From JALZKA01 sp963715405 (GTDB lineage Bacteria > Actinomycetota > Thermoleophilia > Solirubrobacterales > 70-9): a stretch of 64,000 nt of DNA. Position 1 is the first letter of the stretch. Each line of letters begins with the position of its first letter. Below are positions 35,580 to 44,298 of the stretch, piece after piece. Under the pieces are notes generated by a model that was not told the DNA's origin, did no database searches, and saw nothing but the letters and a program-made list of their open reading frames with translations. The stretch covers positions 1,364,001 through 1,428,000 of the forward strand of contig OY970239.1 in the NCBI GenBank assembly GCA_963715405.1, read 5' to 3'. The translations under genes were made by a program, and so were the position numbers.

Positions 35580-37174
35580 CAGCTCGGCGCCTTCAACTCG
35601 TCCACGGCCTGCTGGACCCTATCCCTGGCAAGGCGCTCGCCGATGACCGGCGCGCCCGGCCGCTCGAGCAGGACGAACGCGACGCCCTCGGCATCGGCTT
35701 TCTTGTCGCGCGCGAGCGCACCCATGATCGCTTCGGTTTCAATCTCGCCGTCGAGAGAACCTGGCAGGCCATGGCGACCGAGGACTTCCCTCACCTCATC
35801 CCTGAGGTCGTCTGCCCCGGAGAGCCGGAGCGCCGCGAGCAGGCCGAGGGCGACTGCCTCGCCGTGGCGATAGCGCCCGTACCCCGACGCCGCTTCGATC
35901 GCGTGCCCGACCGTATGACCCAGGTTCAAGACCTGGCGGCGGCCGGCATCGCGCTCGTCCTCGGCGACCACGTCGATCTTCGTCCGCGCGCAGTCGAAGA
36001 TGACCTCGCGAAGATCTGCAGCGGGCTCGACGATGCGCACACGCTCCCACAGCGAGCCGCCGGCGATTAGCGCCGTCTTCACGACCTCGGCAAAGCCCGC
36101 CGCCAGCTCTTCGGGCGGCAGCGTCGCGAGCGCCCCGGGCTCCGCGAGCACCGCCTCGGGCATGTGGTAGGCGCCCACGTAATTCTTCGCTTCGGGCAGA
36201 TCGACGCCGGTCTTCCCGCCGTAGGCGGAGTCCACCTGTGCGACCAGGGTCGTCGGCGCCTGGACGACCGGTACACCGCGCTGATAGGCGGCGGCGCAAA
36301 AGCCTGCGAGGTCTCCGACGACGCCGCCGCCGAAGGCGAGCACCCCGTCGTCTCGTCGCGTCCCTGCCTGCGCGAGTGCGCGCAGGACCCGCTCAGCCTC
36401 GGCGAGCGTCTTGGCGGATTCGCCGCCGCCGGTTTCGACCGTCGCCTCGACGCGCGGCAGGCGCGCACGCTGATGAGCCAGCGCCCCGGAATCCGCGACG
36501 CAAAACCACCGCCGAGGACCCAAACGTCCCACGTGCCCCCCTATTGGGGGTGGTGTGGGACGTTTGCCCTCGTTGCCGAGCAGGCCAAGGGCCCCGTCGG
36601 CGACGATCGCCGGGTAGTCGCCGGAGGTGGAGCTCGCCCAGGCGAGCCGTGCCCCCTCCAATCCCGCCGCCGCACGGAGCCACGGCGCCGCCAGGCGCCC
36701 CACGCGCTCGCCGCCGTCGGTGAGGACCGCTTGCGCGAGCGATTCGTACAGCGGCTGGCGCGCCTCGAAGCGCCGCGTGAACGCGTCGCGATCCTGTGCG
36801 AGGGGACGCTCGGTGCCTTCGCAGCGCTTCCAAGCCGCGTCCTCGGTGATCCTGCACCAGACCGTGAAGCAACTCGCGAGTGCTTCCCTGACCCTGCCGG
36901 ACTCGACGGCGCCACCCCCGAGCGAAACCAGGCCGCCGCCGTCGAGCGCTTCGAGCGCCAGGCGCTCTTCGACCTCGCGGAATCTCGCCTCGCCCTCGGA
37001 GCTGAAAACGTCGGCAACCGGCTTCTCAAGCTCTTGCTCGATCTGGGCGTCGACATCCGTTGCTCGCTCGCCGAGCACCGCAGCGGCACCCTTCGCCGCG
37101 CGCGTCTTTCCGGCCCCCATGAAGCCGATGAACGCGATCGTAGGTTTGGGGCCGGGCTCTCCTAGCGACGCCAT
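35579..37174 (-). CDS. aroKB: Shikimate kinase-3-dehydroquinate synthase fusion (AroK-AroB)
   Basis: This single 531-residue chain combines two shikimate-pathway enzymes. Residues 1 to about 165 are shikimate kinase: P-loop GFMGAGKT at 17-24, TDVDAQIE, then FREVEERLALEAL and LGGGAVESGRVREAL. Residues about 180-531 are 3-dehydroquinate synthase: AFGGGVVGDLAGFCAAAYQRG, QVDSAYGGKTGVDLPEAKN, NLGHTVGHAIEAASG and RHGEAVALGLL with its metal and NAD contacts. The junction of the AroB domain carries a 46-bp palindromic DNA element in frame (36521-36566), encoding RPTPPPIGGHVGRLG. It overlaps aroC by 13 bases. Confidence 0.93.
   Translation of the reverse strand: MASLGEPGPKPTIAFIGFMGAGKTRAAKGAAAVLGERATDVDAQIEQELEKPVADVFSSEGEARFREVEERLALEALDGGGLVSLGGGAVESGRVREALASCFTVWCRITEDAAWKRCEGTERPLAQDRDAFTRRFEARQPLYESLAQAVLTDGGERVGRLAAPWLRAAAGLEGARLAWASSTSGDYPAIVADGALGLLGNEGKRPTPPPIGGHVGRLGPRRWFCVADSGALAHQRARLPRVEATVETGGGESAKTLAEAERVLRALAQAGTRRDDGVLAFGGGVVGDLAGFCAAAYQRGVPVVQAPTTLVAQVDSAYGGKTGVDLPEAKNYVGAYHMPEAVLAEPGALATLPPEELAAGFAEVVKTALIAGGSLWERVRIVEPAADLREVIFDCARTKIDVVAEDERDAGRRQVLNLGHTVGHAIEAASGYGRYRHGEAVALGLLAALRLSGADDLRDEVREVLGRHGLPGSLDGEIETEAIMGALARDKKADAEGVAFVLLERPGAPVIGERLARDRVQQAVDELKAPS
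36521..36566. repeat. 46-bp palindromic element inside aroKB
   Basis: Perfect 12-bp arms CAAACGTCCCAC (36521-36532) and GTGGGACGTTTG (36555-36566) enclose an inner stem CCCCC/GGGGG with loop TATT. The element is read in frame by the AroB domain at a surface-type linker between two beta strands (after VADGALGLLG and before RRWFCVADSG). Other DNA in aroKB has no such structure. Confidence 0.85.
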
Positions 37175-38328
37175 CCGATGCGCTCCTCGTACGCCTTGAT
37201 GGCGGCGAGGACATCGGAGATGTGATCCCCGCCGAACTTCTCGCGATACGCACGCGCGAGGACCAGCGCAACCATCGCCTCACCGACCACGCCTGCGGCG
37301 GGAACGACCGTCGAGTCCGTGCGCTCGCGCATCGCCTGGGCGGGCTGCTTGGTTTCGGTGTCGACAGAGCGAAGCGGCTTGGTGAGGGTCGAGATCGGCT
37401 TGATCGCGCCCTTTACGACCAGCGTCTCGCCGTTCGTCATGCCCCCCTCGACCCCGCCGGCACGATTCGTCTCGCGGTACCACCCGCGCTCCTCGGACCA
37501 GAAGATCTCATCATGGGACTCCGAGCCGGGCAGCCCCGCGACATCCCAAGCCTCACCGACCGCGACTCCCTTTACAGCTTGGATCGAGACAACGGCCTGA
37601 GCGAGGCGCGAGTCGAGGCGCTCCTCCCAGCTCACATACGAGCCGAGGCCAGGCGTGAGGCCGAAGGCGCGTACTTCGAAGACGCCGCCCAGGCTCTCGT
37701 TCCGCTTTCGCAAGACGTTGATCTCCTCGACCATCGCTTGCTCGATCGCCGGATCGAGGACGCGGACCGGCGACTCATCCACGGTCTCGAAATCCTCGAG
37801 GACGAGCTCACGCTCCGATTCGGCGACGACCGATGCGACCTGGAGCACGTGGCTGCGGATCTCTACGCCGAGGGTGCGCAGGAACTCCTTGGCGAGCGCG
37901 CCCGCCGCGACGCGTGCGGCGGTTTCGCGAGCCGAGGCCCGCTCGAGCACGTTGCGCACATCCTTAAAGCCGTACTTGTGGAGCCCCGCGAGGTCGGCGT
38001 GGCCCGGGCGGGGAAGGTGGGACTCCTCCACCTCGGCCTCGACCGGCCACGGGTTCATGCGCTCCTCCCAGTTCGGGTAGTCGCGGTTGGCGACGAGCAC
38101 CGCGATCGGTGCGCCCAGCGTCTTGCCGTGCCTGATGCCCGAGCGGACTTCCACCGCGTCACGCTCGATCTTCATCCGCCCGCCGCGGCCGTGGCCGAGC
38201 TGGCGGCGCGCCATGTCGCGGTCGATGCGCTCCCGGTCGAGCTCAAGGCCCGCGGGCAGCCCCTCGACGATCGCCACGAGCCCTGGCCCGTGCGATTCGC
38301 CTGCGGTGGTGAAGCGAAACCCGCTCAC
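37162..38328 (-). CDS. aroC: Chorismate synthase
   Basis: AroC makes chorismate from EPSP with reduced FMN. The 388-residue protein begins FRFTTAGESHGPGLVAIVEG, the family signature, with GHGRGGRMKIERDAVE next and RPGHADLAGLHKYGFKDVRNVLERASARETAARVA shown by its landmarks RPGHADLAG and RASARETAARVA. GGVEGGMTNGETLVVKGAIKP contacts (EGGMTNGE) are near residue 295. It is the first gene of aroC-aroKB-aroQ-pepQ and follows the pilus pilV gene by 35 bases. Confidence 0.97.
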   Translation of the reverse strand: MSGFRFTTAGESHGPGLVAIVEGLPAGLELDRERIDRDMARRQLGHGRGGRMKIERDAVEVRSGIRHGKTLGAPIAVLVANRDYPNWEERMNPWPVEAEVEESHLPRPGHADLAGLHKYGFKDVRNVLERASARETAARVAAGALAKEFLRTLGVEIRSHVLQVASVVAESERELVLEDFETVDESPVRVLDPAIEQAMVEEINVLRKRNESLGGVFEVRAFGLTPGLGSYVSWEERLDSRLAQAVVSIQAVKGVAVGEAWDVAGLPGSESHDEIFWSEERGWYRETNRAGGVEGGMTNGETLVVKGAIKPISTLTKPLRSVDTETKQPAQAMRERTDSTVVPAAGVVGEAMVALVLARAYREKFGGDHISDVLAAIKAYEERIGWRR

Positions 38329-38362
38329 TTCCCCAGAGACTATTCGCCCCCGAGGTGCCGGT

Positions 38363-39866
38363 TTACTCGAAGGCAGGCAGGATGGAGGACGTCTTTACCT
38401 GCAAACGACTGTCGAAGCTGGGGTGGTCGTACATGAACTCGAGGCCGTCGCCGGGGTTAGTCCCGCCCCTCTCCACGCTGATCGCCAGCCCGAGCCGCTC
38501 GCCAGGAAGGAGCGACACGTCGGAGTAGACGAAGTTCATCGGAACGCTGAGCTCGGTCCAGTTGTTGCGCGGCCAACTCTCCTCCTCATGGGGAAACCAG
38601 GTCGCGTCCGTGATGTCCTGGTTGACCATCGGCTCGTCGATCGGCTGGCCGAGGACGTTGAGCTTGCGCGCGAACAGGAAGACGCAGATCGTTCCCGGAT
38701 GCTCGGCACCGTTCAACGTGCGGGTCCACAGGCTGAGTGTCGCTCTCCCCTCGAGCAGGAGCTCGAACCCGTCGGGGACCGGAGGCGCGAGCCACCTGTG
38801 GACCTTCTGGCTCGGCGCGCCGTCGACCAGGCTGGGTGAGAACACGCAACCAGGTAGTCCCGAGTGGCGGATCTGCAGCCCTCGGTCGTTTGCGGCTCCG
38901 ACTTCGGGTTCGACATCGGTCGAGTAGTCATACAGGGGCTGCTGGTCGGCCGGCAGGTTCGGCTCTAGCGGAGCCTGCTCGGTGAACATCAGGTCGGGCG
39001 CGCCCGGCGTATCGCCCGTCTTGAGCCCCGTCGAGCACGTGCCGAGCGTGTTGTGCGTGTCGTGATGTCCCGTCAGGGTCTGGCGGGAGGTGTTGTCGCA
39101 GGGCGTGTCGGTGAGCCAGAAGGTCGCAAACGATCCGTCCTCCTCGTCTTCCCCCGGAGGGTCCGGAATTCCGTCGCCATCGTCGTCGTCGTCCTCGTCG
39201 TTGGGGATCCCGTCGCCGTCGTCATCCCCGCTGCCTCCCGTAGGGTCGGGGAGCGTGTCTAAGACCGGGTTCACATCGGGATCGACGATGTCCGTGTGCA
39301 GCTCCTGGTAGGCTGCGATCCCCGCCAGGGGCCGTCTCGTTGATGGTGGCGGCGACGATGATCCGCTTCAGGTCCTGGGCCCCCGGGCAGGCGGCGTCGG
39401 GGCATCTTGGGTCGTTGACCCAGACGACGTACCGACGAATGGTGCCGGCCACATCGCCGCTGGTGAACGGCGTTGGACTCGGCGAGATCGTGCCACCGGC
39501 TACGGTCCCACCTCCGACCTTGGCCGAGCCGTTCACAATCAGTGGGCGCAGATCGGTTCCGTTCCGCTCAAGCGCGAACTGGCCTCCGCTGACGCGCCAC
39601 GCGGGATCGTCCGGATCCGTGGAGCTCGTCGGCGCCGTCGTCAGCGCCACTTCGGTGAATGGCAACTGCTTGATGCGCTCGAGCTCGGACTGGAGCTGAT
39701 TTACGACCACCTGGCTCTGCTCGGCCCGGTAGTTGTTCCGGGTGGAAGCGTCGACCACGCTGAGAATCGCGAGCGACCCGAGCATGAGCAGCAGCGCCGC
39801 GACGACGACCTCGACCATCGTGAAGCCAAGCTGGGAGTCAGCTGCCTTGCGTGGTCGCTTGTTCAT
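38363..39866 (-). CDS. PilV-like minor prepilin with acidic calcium-binding-type repeat, frameshifted
   Basis: Two frames form one gene. The first (from ATG 39866) has the prepilin start QLGFTMVEVVVAALLLMLGS and ends as sense near INETAPGG. The second continues IAAYQELHTDIVDPDVNPVLD and then an Asp-rich stretch DDDGDGIPNDEDDDDDGDG (thrombospondin type-3-like), followed by about 230 residues of a beta-rich surface domain ending SSILPAFE. A single extra base in the CCCC run near 39320 joins them into about 500 residues. The large C-terminal domain is unusual for a minor pilin. The start overlaps the pilW stop (ATGA). Confidence 0.75.
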
Positions 39867-40438
39867 GACGGCGGCACCGACGCGTTTCTCATCGTCACCC
39901 CATCCGTCAAGGTGATCGAGTCGTCGCCCGCGTTGGCTGGAAACTCGAGCGCGACGCCGATGTAGTTGGGCGAGGCAGCGCTTGGCGTGTAGGTAAAGAC
40001 CGGATCAGCCGAGATCCCCTTGACGACGACGACGGGGGCGGTGGCGCCCGAGCCATCGGGATTGGCCTCGGTCCTGGTGCACTGACCGCCCGAGCAGGCA
40101 TAGGTGACGAGGCACGGCTGGGACGCGTCCGATGTCGCACCGCCGCACGGCAGGCTGTTCACGTTCGTCACGACGGAGAGCTGATTCGCGCTCGCGGCGG
40201 TGACCAGGCTTCCCTGCCGCATCTCGCGAGTGAGGCGCTCCACCGCGACGCGCGCTTCCTGGATGTCTGCGGTTCGCTCCGCGATCCGTGGCTCGCTACG
40301 CAGGCCCGCGGTCACCACGCCCACGCTGCCGCCGATGACGACGAGCGAGACGGCTAGCCGCCATGAGCAGCTCGAGCAACGTGAATCCGTCTGATCCTCG
40401 CGACCCTGCCGCGGACGATGCGTCAAGAGCCTTGCCAT
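39863..40438 (-). CDS. PilW-like minor prepilin with displaced signal motif
   Basis: The open frame from the ATG at 40438 (MARLLTHRPRQGREDQTD) gives 191 residues and continues LAVSLVVIGGSVGVVTAGL, then RTADIQEARVAVERLTREMRQG, a PilW-type region. The expected prepilin motif GFTLLELLMA is present at about 40390-40362 but in a neighbouring frame. One base is missing before it and one is extra after it (GGCTAGCCGCC region, 40352-40364), so the present frame reads SRCSSCSWR instead. Restoring both gives a canonical N-terminus. It starts two bases after the pilX stop. Confidence 0.72.
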   Translation of the reverse strand: MARLLTHRPRQGREDQTDSRCSSCSWRLAVSLVVIGGSVGVVTAGLRSEPRIAERTADIQEARVAVERLTREMRQGSLVTAASANQLSVVTNVNSLPCGGATSDASQPCLVTYACSGGQCTRTEANPDGSGATAPVVVVKGISADPVFTYTPSAASPNYIGVALEFPANAGDDSITLTDGVTMRNASVPPS

Positions 40439-40439
40439 C

Positions 40440-41778
40440 TCAGCATCCTGCGTCCGGAGGGCTCTGCTCGGCGCTCCCACACTCAACGAAGCCACTGACC
40501 TCGTAGTGGGGCGCCGCGTTCGGCAGGACGAAGTTCTGTGCGCTGTTGTCGACGAATAGGCGTGCGTTCGAATCCATGTGGATGGACTTGGCGGCGATCG
40601 CGCCGCAGAAGGTCGAGTTGGAGTCGAAATCGACGTCGGTGCGCGGCGCATAGATCACGAAGTTCTGCTCACAGGCGCCTGCCACCTGAGTGTTCGAGTT
40701 GAGCTGGATCCTCGTCGGGATGGTGTCTGAGCCGACCATGAGGAGCGCCACGTTGGCGGGCGCTCCCCCTGTCGCGGTGATCCTCGAGTTGGAGGAGAGG
40801 TTGAGCTGGACGGTATTTGCCGGCAGGCCGCATTGCTCGGGCGAGTCGAAGTAGATGCTGATTCGCGAGCCCGGCGCCACATAGATGGCCGTGTTGCTCG
40901 ACATGTTGAGGGTGCAGACGCTGTAGATCGAGCCACCAAGCGTCAGCGAAGAGTTCGAGCTGAGGCTGAGCGTGCGCGTACTCGGCTGCCAGGAGACCTT
41001 GTTGCCGCCGGTCCTCAGATCCTGGGAGAAGAAGCGGCCGTTGTCGTTCACTAGCCAGGAGTCGCCCGGGTTCACGGTCGGCAGGGTGAGCGGCTGGTTC
41101 GTCACGGTCCCGGTACCGGTGCACGAGGGGTTGGCGTAGTGCTTGGCGTTCGAGGTGAGCGTGAGCCCCCGGCCGACCCCGACCGACCCAGAGCCACAGA
41201 GCTTCGCGTTGCTGCTCAGGCTCATGTCGCCGTTGGTTGCGGCATTTGCGCGAATCTCGGCATTCGAGTCGAGCGAGATGGAGTCGCGTGACTTGACGGT
41301 CGAGCTTGAGAAGATTCCCTGCCCTGACACGGAGTCTGCGCTGACCTGGATCCGCCTCGTCACTCCGCCCGACTCTCCCACCGAGACGATCTCGATGTGT
41401 CCCGCCGAAGGAGCGACCGAATACTTGTACGTTCCCTGCGTCGTCGACCCGGATACCGGCGCGCACCAGGCCCCATTCGTTGGAGCGGCGAGAAACAGGC
41501 TGCCTTGGGACGAAACGACACATTTCGTTGCCGACGTCGTCGGAACGCGGTTATAGCGGAGCATCGCCTCGCTCGACCCCAGCCTCCGCGACCGCAAGCG
41601 CGGTCTTGGAGTCGGCGTCACGGACGGTGCCCCTCTGGGCGCTCACGGAGACGACCGCCGCAATCATGGCGACCGAAAACGCGCCGAGGATCATGAAAAG
41701 GACCGTGGGGACGGCGAATCCGGCTTCTCCGCCTGCCCAGGCCTTCTTTGCGCCGTAGAGGGCCATACACCAATACAT
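40440..41778 (-). CDS. PilX-like pilus protein with SSN-repeat beta domain, frameshifted
   Basis: The N-terminal frame (ATG 41778 or the better MALYGAKK start four codons later) encodes GFAVPTVLFMILGAFSVAMI and ends near LAVAEAGVE. The second frame continues EAMLRYNRVPTTSATKC. One extra base near 41573 (GTCGAGCGAGGCG) splits about 445 residues. The long C-terminal part carries at least nine copies of a short [SD]SN[AST]x[IL] motif (LDSNAEI, LSSNAKL, LSSNSSLTL, MSSNTAIYV, LSSNSRITA, MDSNARLFV), suggesting a right-handed beta-helix. It lies between the pilP-like and pilW genes, the usual PilX position. Confidence 0.75.
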
Positions 41779-41835
41779 CGGCTAACTATGGGCTGCGCTT
41801 GACCCCCGAAGCCCTCGCTCCGCCAAGCGTCCAGC

Positions 41836-42712
41836 TCATTCCTGCCCGTTCTGCTTGCTTCGCTCCTTGCTGACCTTGGCGAAATAGATCCGCTTCACCC
41901 TGAGCACATAACGATTACCGTCGGCGAAGTTGAGGTAGGCCGTTTCGTCCCGCCCGAGCCTTAGGAACTCGCAGTCGTCCGCGGCCGGCTTGCACTTACC
42001 GTCACCGCTGACCTTCTCGACGTCGCGGGATACTAGGAACTCGGCGTAATTCGAGTCGTCGGTATTGCCGAGGTACATGGCGACCGGTAGCTGCCGGGAC
42101 GGCAGAAGGTCACCGATTTTCACATTCTCGACCGTCTGTCGTCGATCCTTGTCGGCCACGCCGACCACGACGTCGATTTGCGGCACGAGGATGACGGGCT
42201 CGGGGGGTTCGACCGGGGGTGTCGGGTCGCTTGGCACCGGATCGGCTGGCGCGGCCGGAGTAACGACAGGACCAGGGGGGACGCCTCCGGCGACTCCGCC
42301 TGCAGCGCTAACGCCGCCGCTCTCCACCGGCTCTACAAGCTCACCCGAAACGGCGGAATCCTTCACCGGCTTCGGGATCGAAGCGTCCGCCGAAGGGGTT
42401 CTTTCGCTGGAGCGAGTCGAGCCGCTCGCGGAAGTCGCGAACGCCGGCCTCCTGGACCGCAAGGACTGCGGGCTCGACCGCCACGACCGCCGGATCCTCG
42501 ACCGCGGTGCGCGGCGTCACGGTCGAGTCCGCCGACTGGGAGAGAAGCGCCGGCAAAGCCACGATCGCCACGAGGAGCGCAACGGCCGGAATGATCAGGC
42601 GTCGGTCGCGCATGTCCTTGTAGAGGTCCTCGAGGAACGCCGGCGGTTTCACCTTGGAGGCACCGGTGGGTGGCGCCTGGGCCTTCCGCTTTGGGAGCTC
42701 GGGCAGCTTCAT
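41836..42712 (-). CDS. PilP-like pilus assembly membrane protein, frameshifted
   Basis: The first frame (ATG 42712, overlapping the pilO stop as ATGA) has a basic Pro-rich start and one membrane segment RLIIPAVALLVAIVALPALL, then LDSLQRKNPFGGRFDP. The second frame resumes KPVKDSAVSGELVEPVESGG, a Gly/Pro-rich linker and a C-terminal beta domain (VENVKIGDLLPSRQLPVAMY ... RVKRIYFAKVSK). One extra C in CCC near 42375 joins them into about 291 residues. Position after pilMNO and the layout (one TM, linker, beta domain) fit PilP, but sequence similarity to PilP is not obvious. Confidence 0.6.
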
Positions 42713-43509
42713 GGCGTCTCCTCGACGGTCGCGGCCGCGGGCACGCTCGCCGGGGGTGCCGTCGCCGTGGCCCCGGCGGTCAGGCCCTGCGACTCGGGCA
42801 GGACATAGGAAGAGATCGAGAGCTGGACGTCAAGCGGCTCGTCCACATCTTCCTTAGTCATCGCGAAGCCGTTGATCGTGATCAACCGGCCGCCGACGTC
42901 CACGCGTGTGGCCTTCGAAGCGATCATGTCGTCGATGCCCTCGAAGAGGTCGGCGATCTGGAAAAAGTCACCCTGGAAGCTGAGGTCGTAGGCGAGACGG
43001 CCGAGACCCGCCGACCCGACGGTCGCCCCCAGCGGAAGCGACGAGGCGGAAGCCTCGGTGGGCACGACGGGAGTCGCTTCGGCGGGGGTGGCCTCGGCGG
43101 GGGCGGCCTCGGCAGGTTCTTCCGGCTCCTCCGCCCCGTCGATGGTGGTCTGCGCGGCGGCCGCCTCAGGCTCTTCCGGGGCACTGCCCAGCTTGAGAGC
43201 GCCAAAGGTCGCCTGCGACCGGTCGGAGATCGAAACGATCTGCTCGATCATCGAAGGTGTGTCACCGTCTGCAGGCGCGGCCTTCCCGAGTGTGACCAGT
43301 GACGAGAAGTTCTGCTGGTAATCCGCTTGTGCCTGGCGGCCAGCCGCGACGATCTGCTCCTGGGCGGCAACGTCGCTTTCGAGCTGAGCAATCTTGTCGC
43401 CCAACTCCGTCGCTTCCTGGCGCTTGGGAGCGAGCATCAGGAACCAGAAGGCAGCGAAAGCGCCCGCAACCAGGAGGCCCACCAAGATGCCGCGATCGGA
43501 GGCCTTCAC
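42709..43509 (-). CDS. pilO: PilO-like type IV pilus inner-membrane alignment protein
   Basis: This 266-residue protein has a short N-terminus and one membrane helix (GILVGLLVAGAFAAFWFLML). A periplasmic coiled coil follows (KRQEATELGDKIAQLESDVAAQEQIV region) with a long Glu/Ala/Pro-rich insert (EEPEEPAEAAPAEATPA) before the ferredoxin-like domain with LAYDLSFQGDFFQIADLFEG. PilO pairs with PilN to link PilM to the outer components. It is coupled by ATGA overlaps to both pilN and the pilP-like gene. The Ala/Pro-rich insert makes it longer than typical PilO. Confidence 0.85.
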   Translation of the reverse strand: MKASDRGILVGLLVAGAFAAFWFLMLAPKRQEATELGDKIAQLESDVAAQEQIVAAGRQAQADYQQNFSSLVTLGKAAPADGDTPSMIEQIVSISDRSQATFGALKLGSAPEEPEAAAAQTTIDGAEEPEEPAEAAPAEATPAEATPVVPTEASASSLPLGATVGSAGLGRLAYDLSFQGDFFQIADLFEGIDDMIASKATRVDVGGRLITINGFAMTKEDVDEPLDVQLSISSYVLPESQGLTAGATATAPPASVPAAATVEETP

Positions 43510-44295
43510 GGCGCCACCACCCCGGGCACGATGTTCGTCGCCTCCTTCGCCTTTTCGGTCTGCTCAGCGGCGGAGCTCTGCGCCGTTTGATCCGGCGAAA
43601 CCGTTTCGGCCCCGCTGACAGGGGTCGCTTCCGACGCCGTGGCGGCCTCGGCCGCTTCGGCGCTCACGGTCGCGTTGTCGAACGCCACCGTCAGATCGAA
43701 CGTGTTTGCGCTACCGCAAACCGCTGAGTCATTCTGGCTGCCAGCGGCGGGATCAACCGCGGGGGCCTCCGTCCGGCTGAGTCCTACCCGGGTGACGCCG
43801 TCGATGTCCTCGAGCGCCGCCACGAACCTGGCTACCGCCTCGTGCGAGGCTGCGCAGCCGGAGATGGCAAGGTTGGGCGCAGCGATCGGCTCGGTCGCGG
43901 CAGCTGCCTTCGGCATTCGCATAAGCGGATCCGTTGAGGTTCGTGAGCGTGACGTCCTCGGGGATGATCAAGGCGAGCTCGCGCATCACGCGCTCCCAGT
44001 CGAACCGGCTCTGAGCGAGGCTCGCGATCGTGGACTCGCGCTGAAGGCGAAGCGTCGCAAACTCAGCGAAGGGCGAAAGGCGCTGCGCCTCGGAGGTCGC
44101 GAACTCGAGATCGGCCTCGAGCTGAGCGACCTGACCCTCCTTCTCGGCGATTCCGTTGGACGCGGAGACCATCAGATACACCCCGAGGAGGACAACGCCA
44201 AGGGCTCCGACCACGATGTAGGAAAGCGGCCCGCTTCGAAGTGGCGCCTTGTCGCCGCGGCGGTCCTCGGGCGGAATCAGGTTGACCGGACGCAT
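43506..44295 (-). CDS. pilN: PilN type IV pilus assembly protein, frameshifted
   Basis: The ATG at 44295 starts with the PilN hallmark RPVNLIPPEDRR, the PilM-binding peptide. A membrane helix (YIVVGALGVVLLGVYLMVS) and a coiled coil (EGQVAQLEADLEFATSEAQR) follow. The frame is lost after LTNLNGSAYA and resumes one base later as ATEPIAAPNLAISGCAASHEAVARFVAALEDID (landmarks APNLAISG and VARFVAALEDID). An extra base near 43915-43920 explains this. The restored length is about 262 residues, with an acidic Ala/Ser/Thr tail longer than usual. It lies four bases after pilM. Confidence 0.8.
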
Positions 44296-44298
44296 CGT

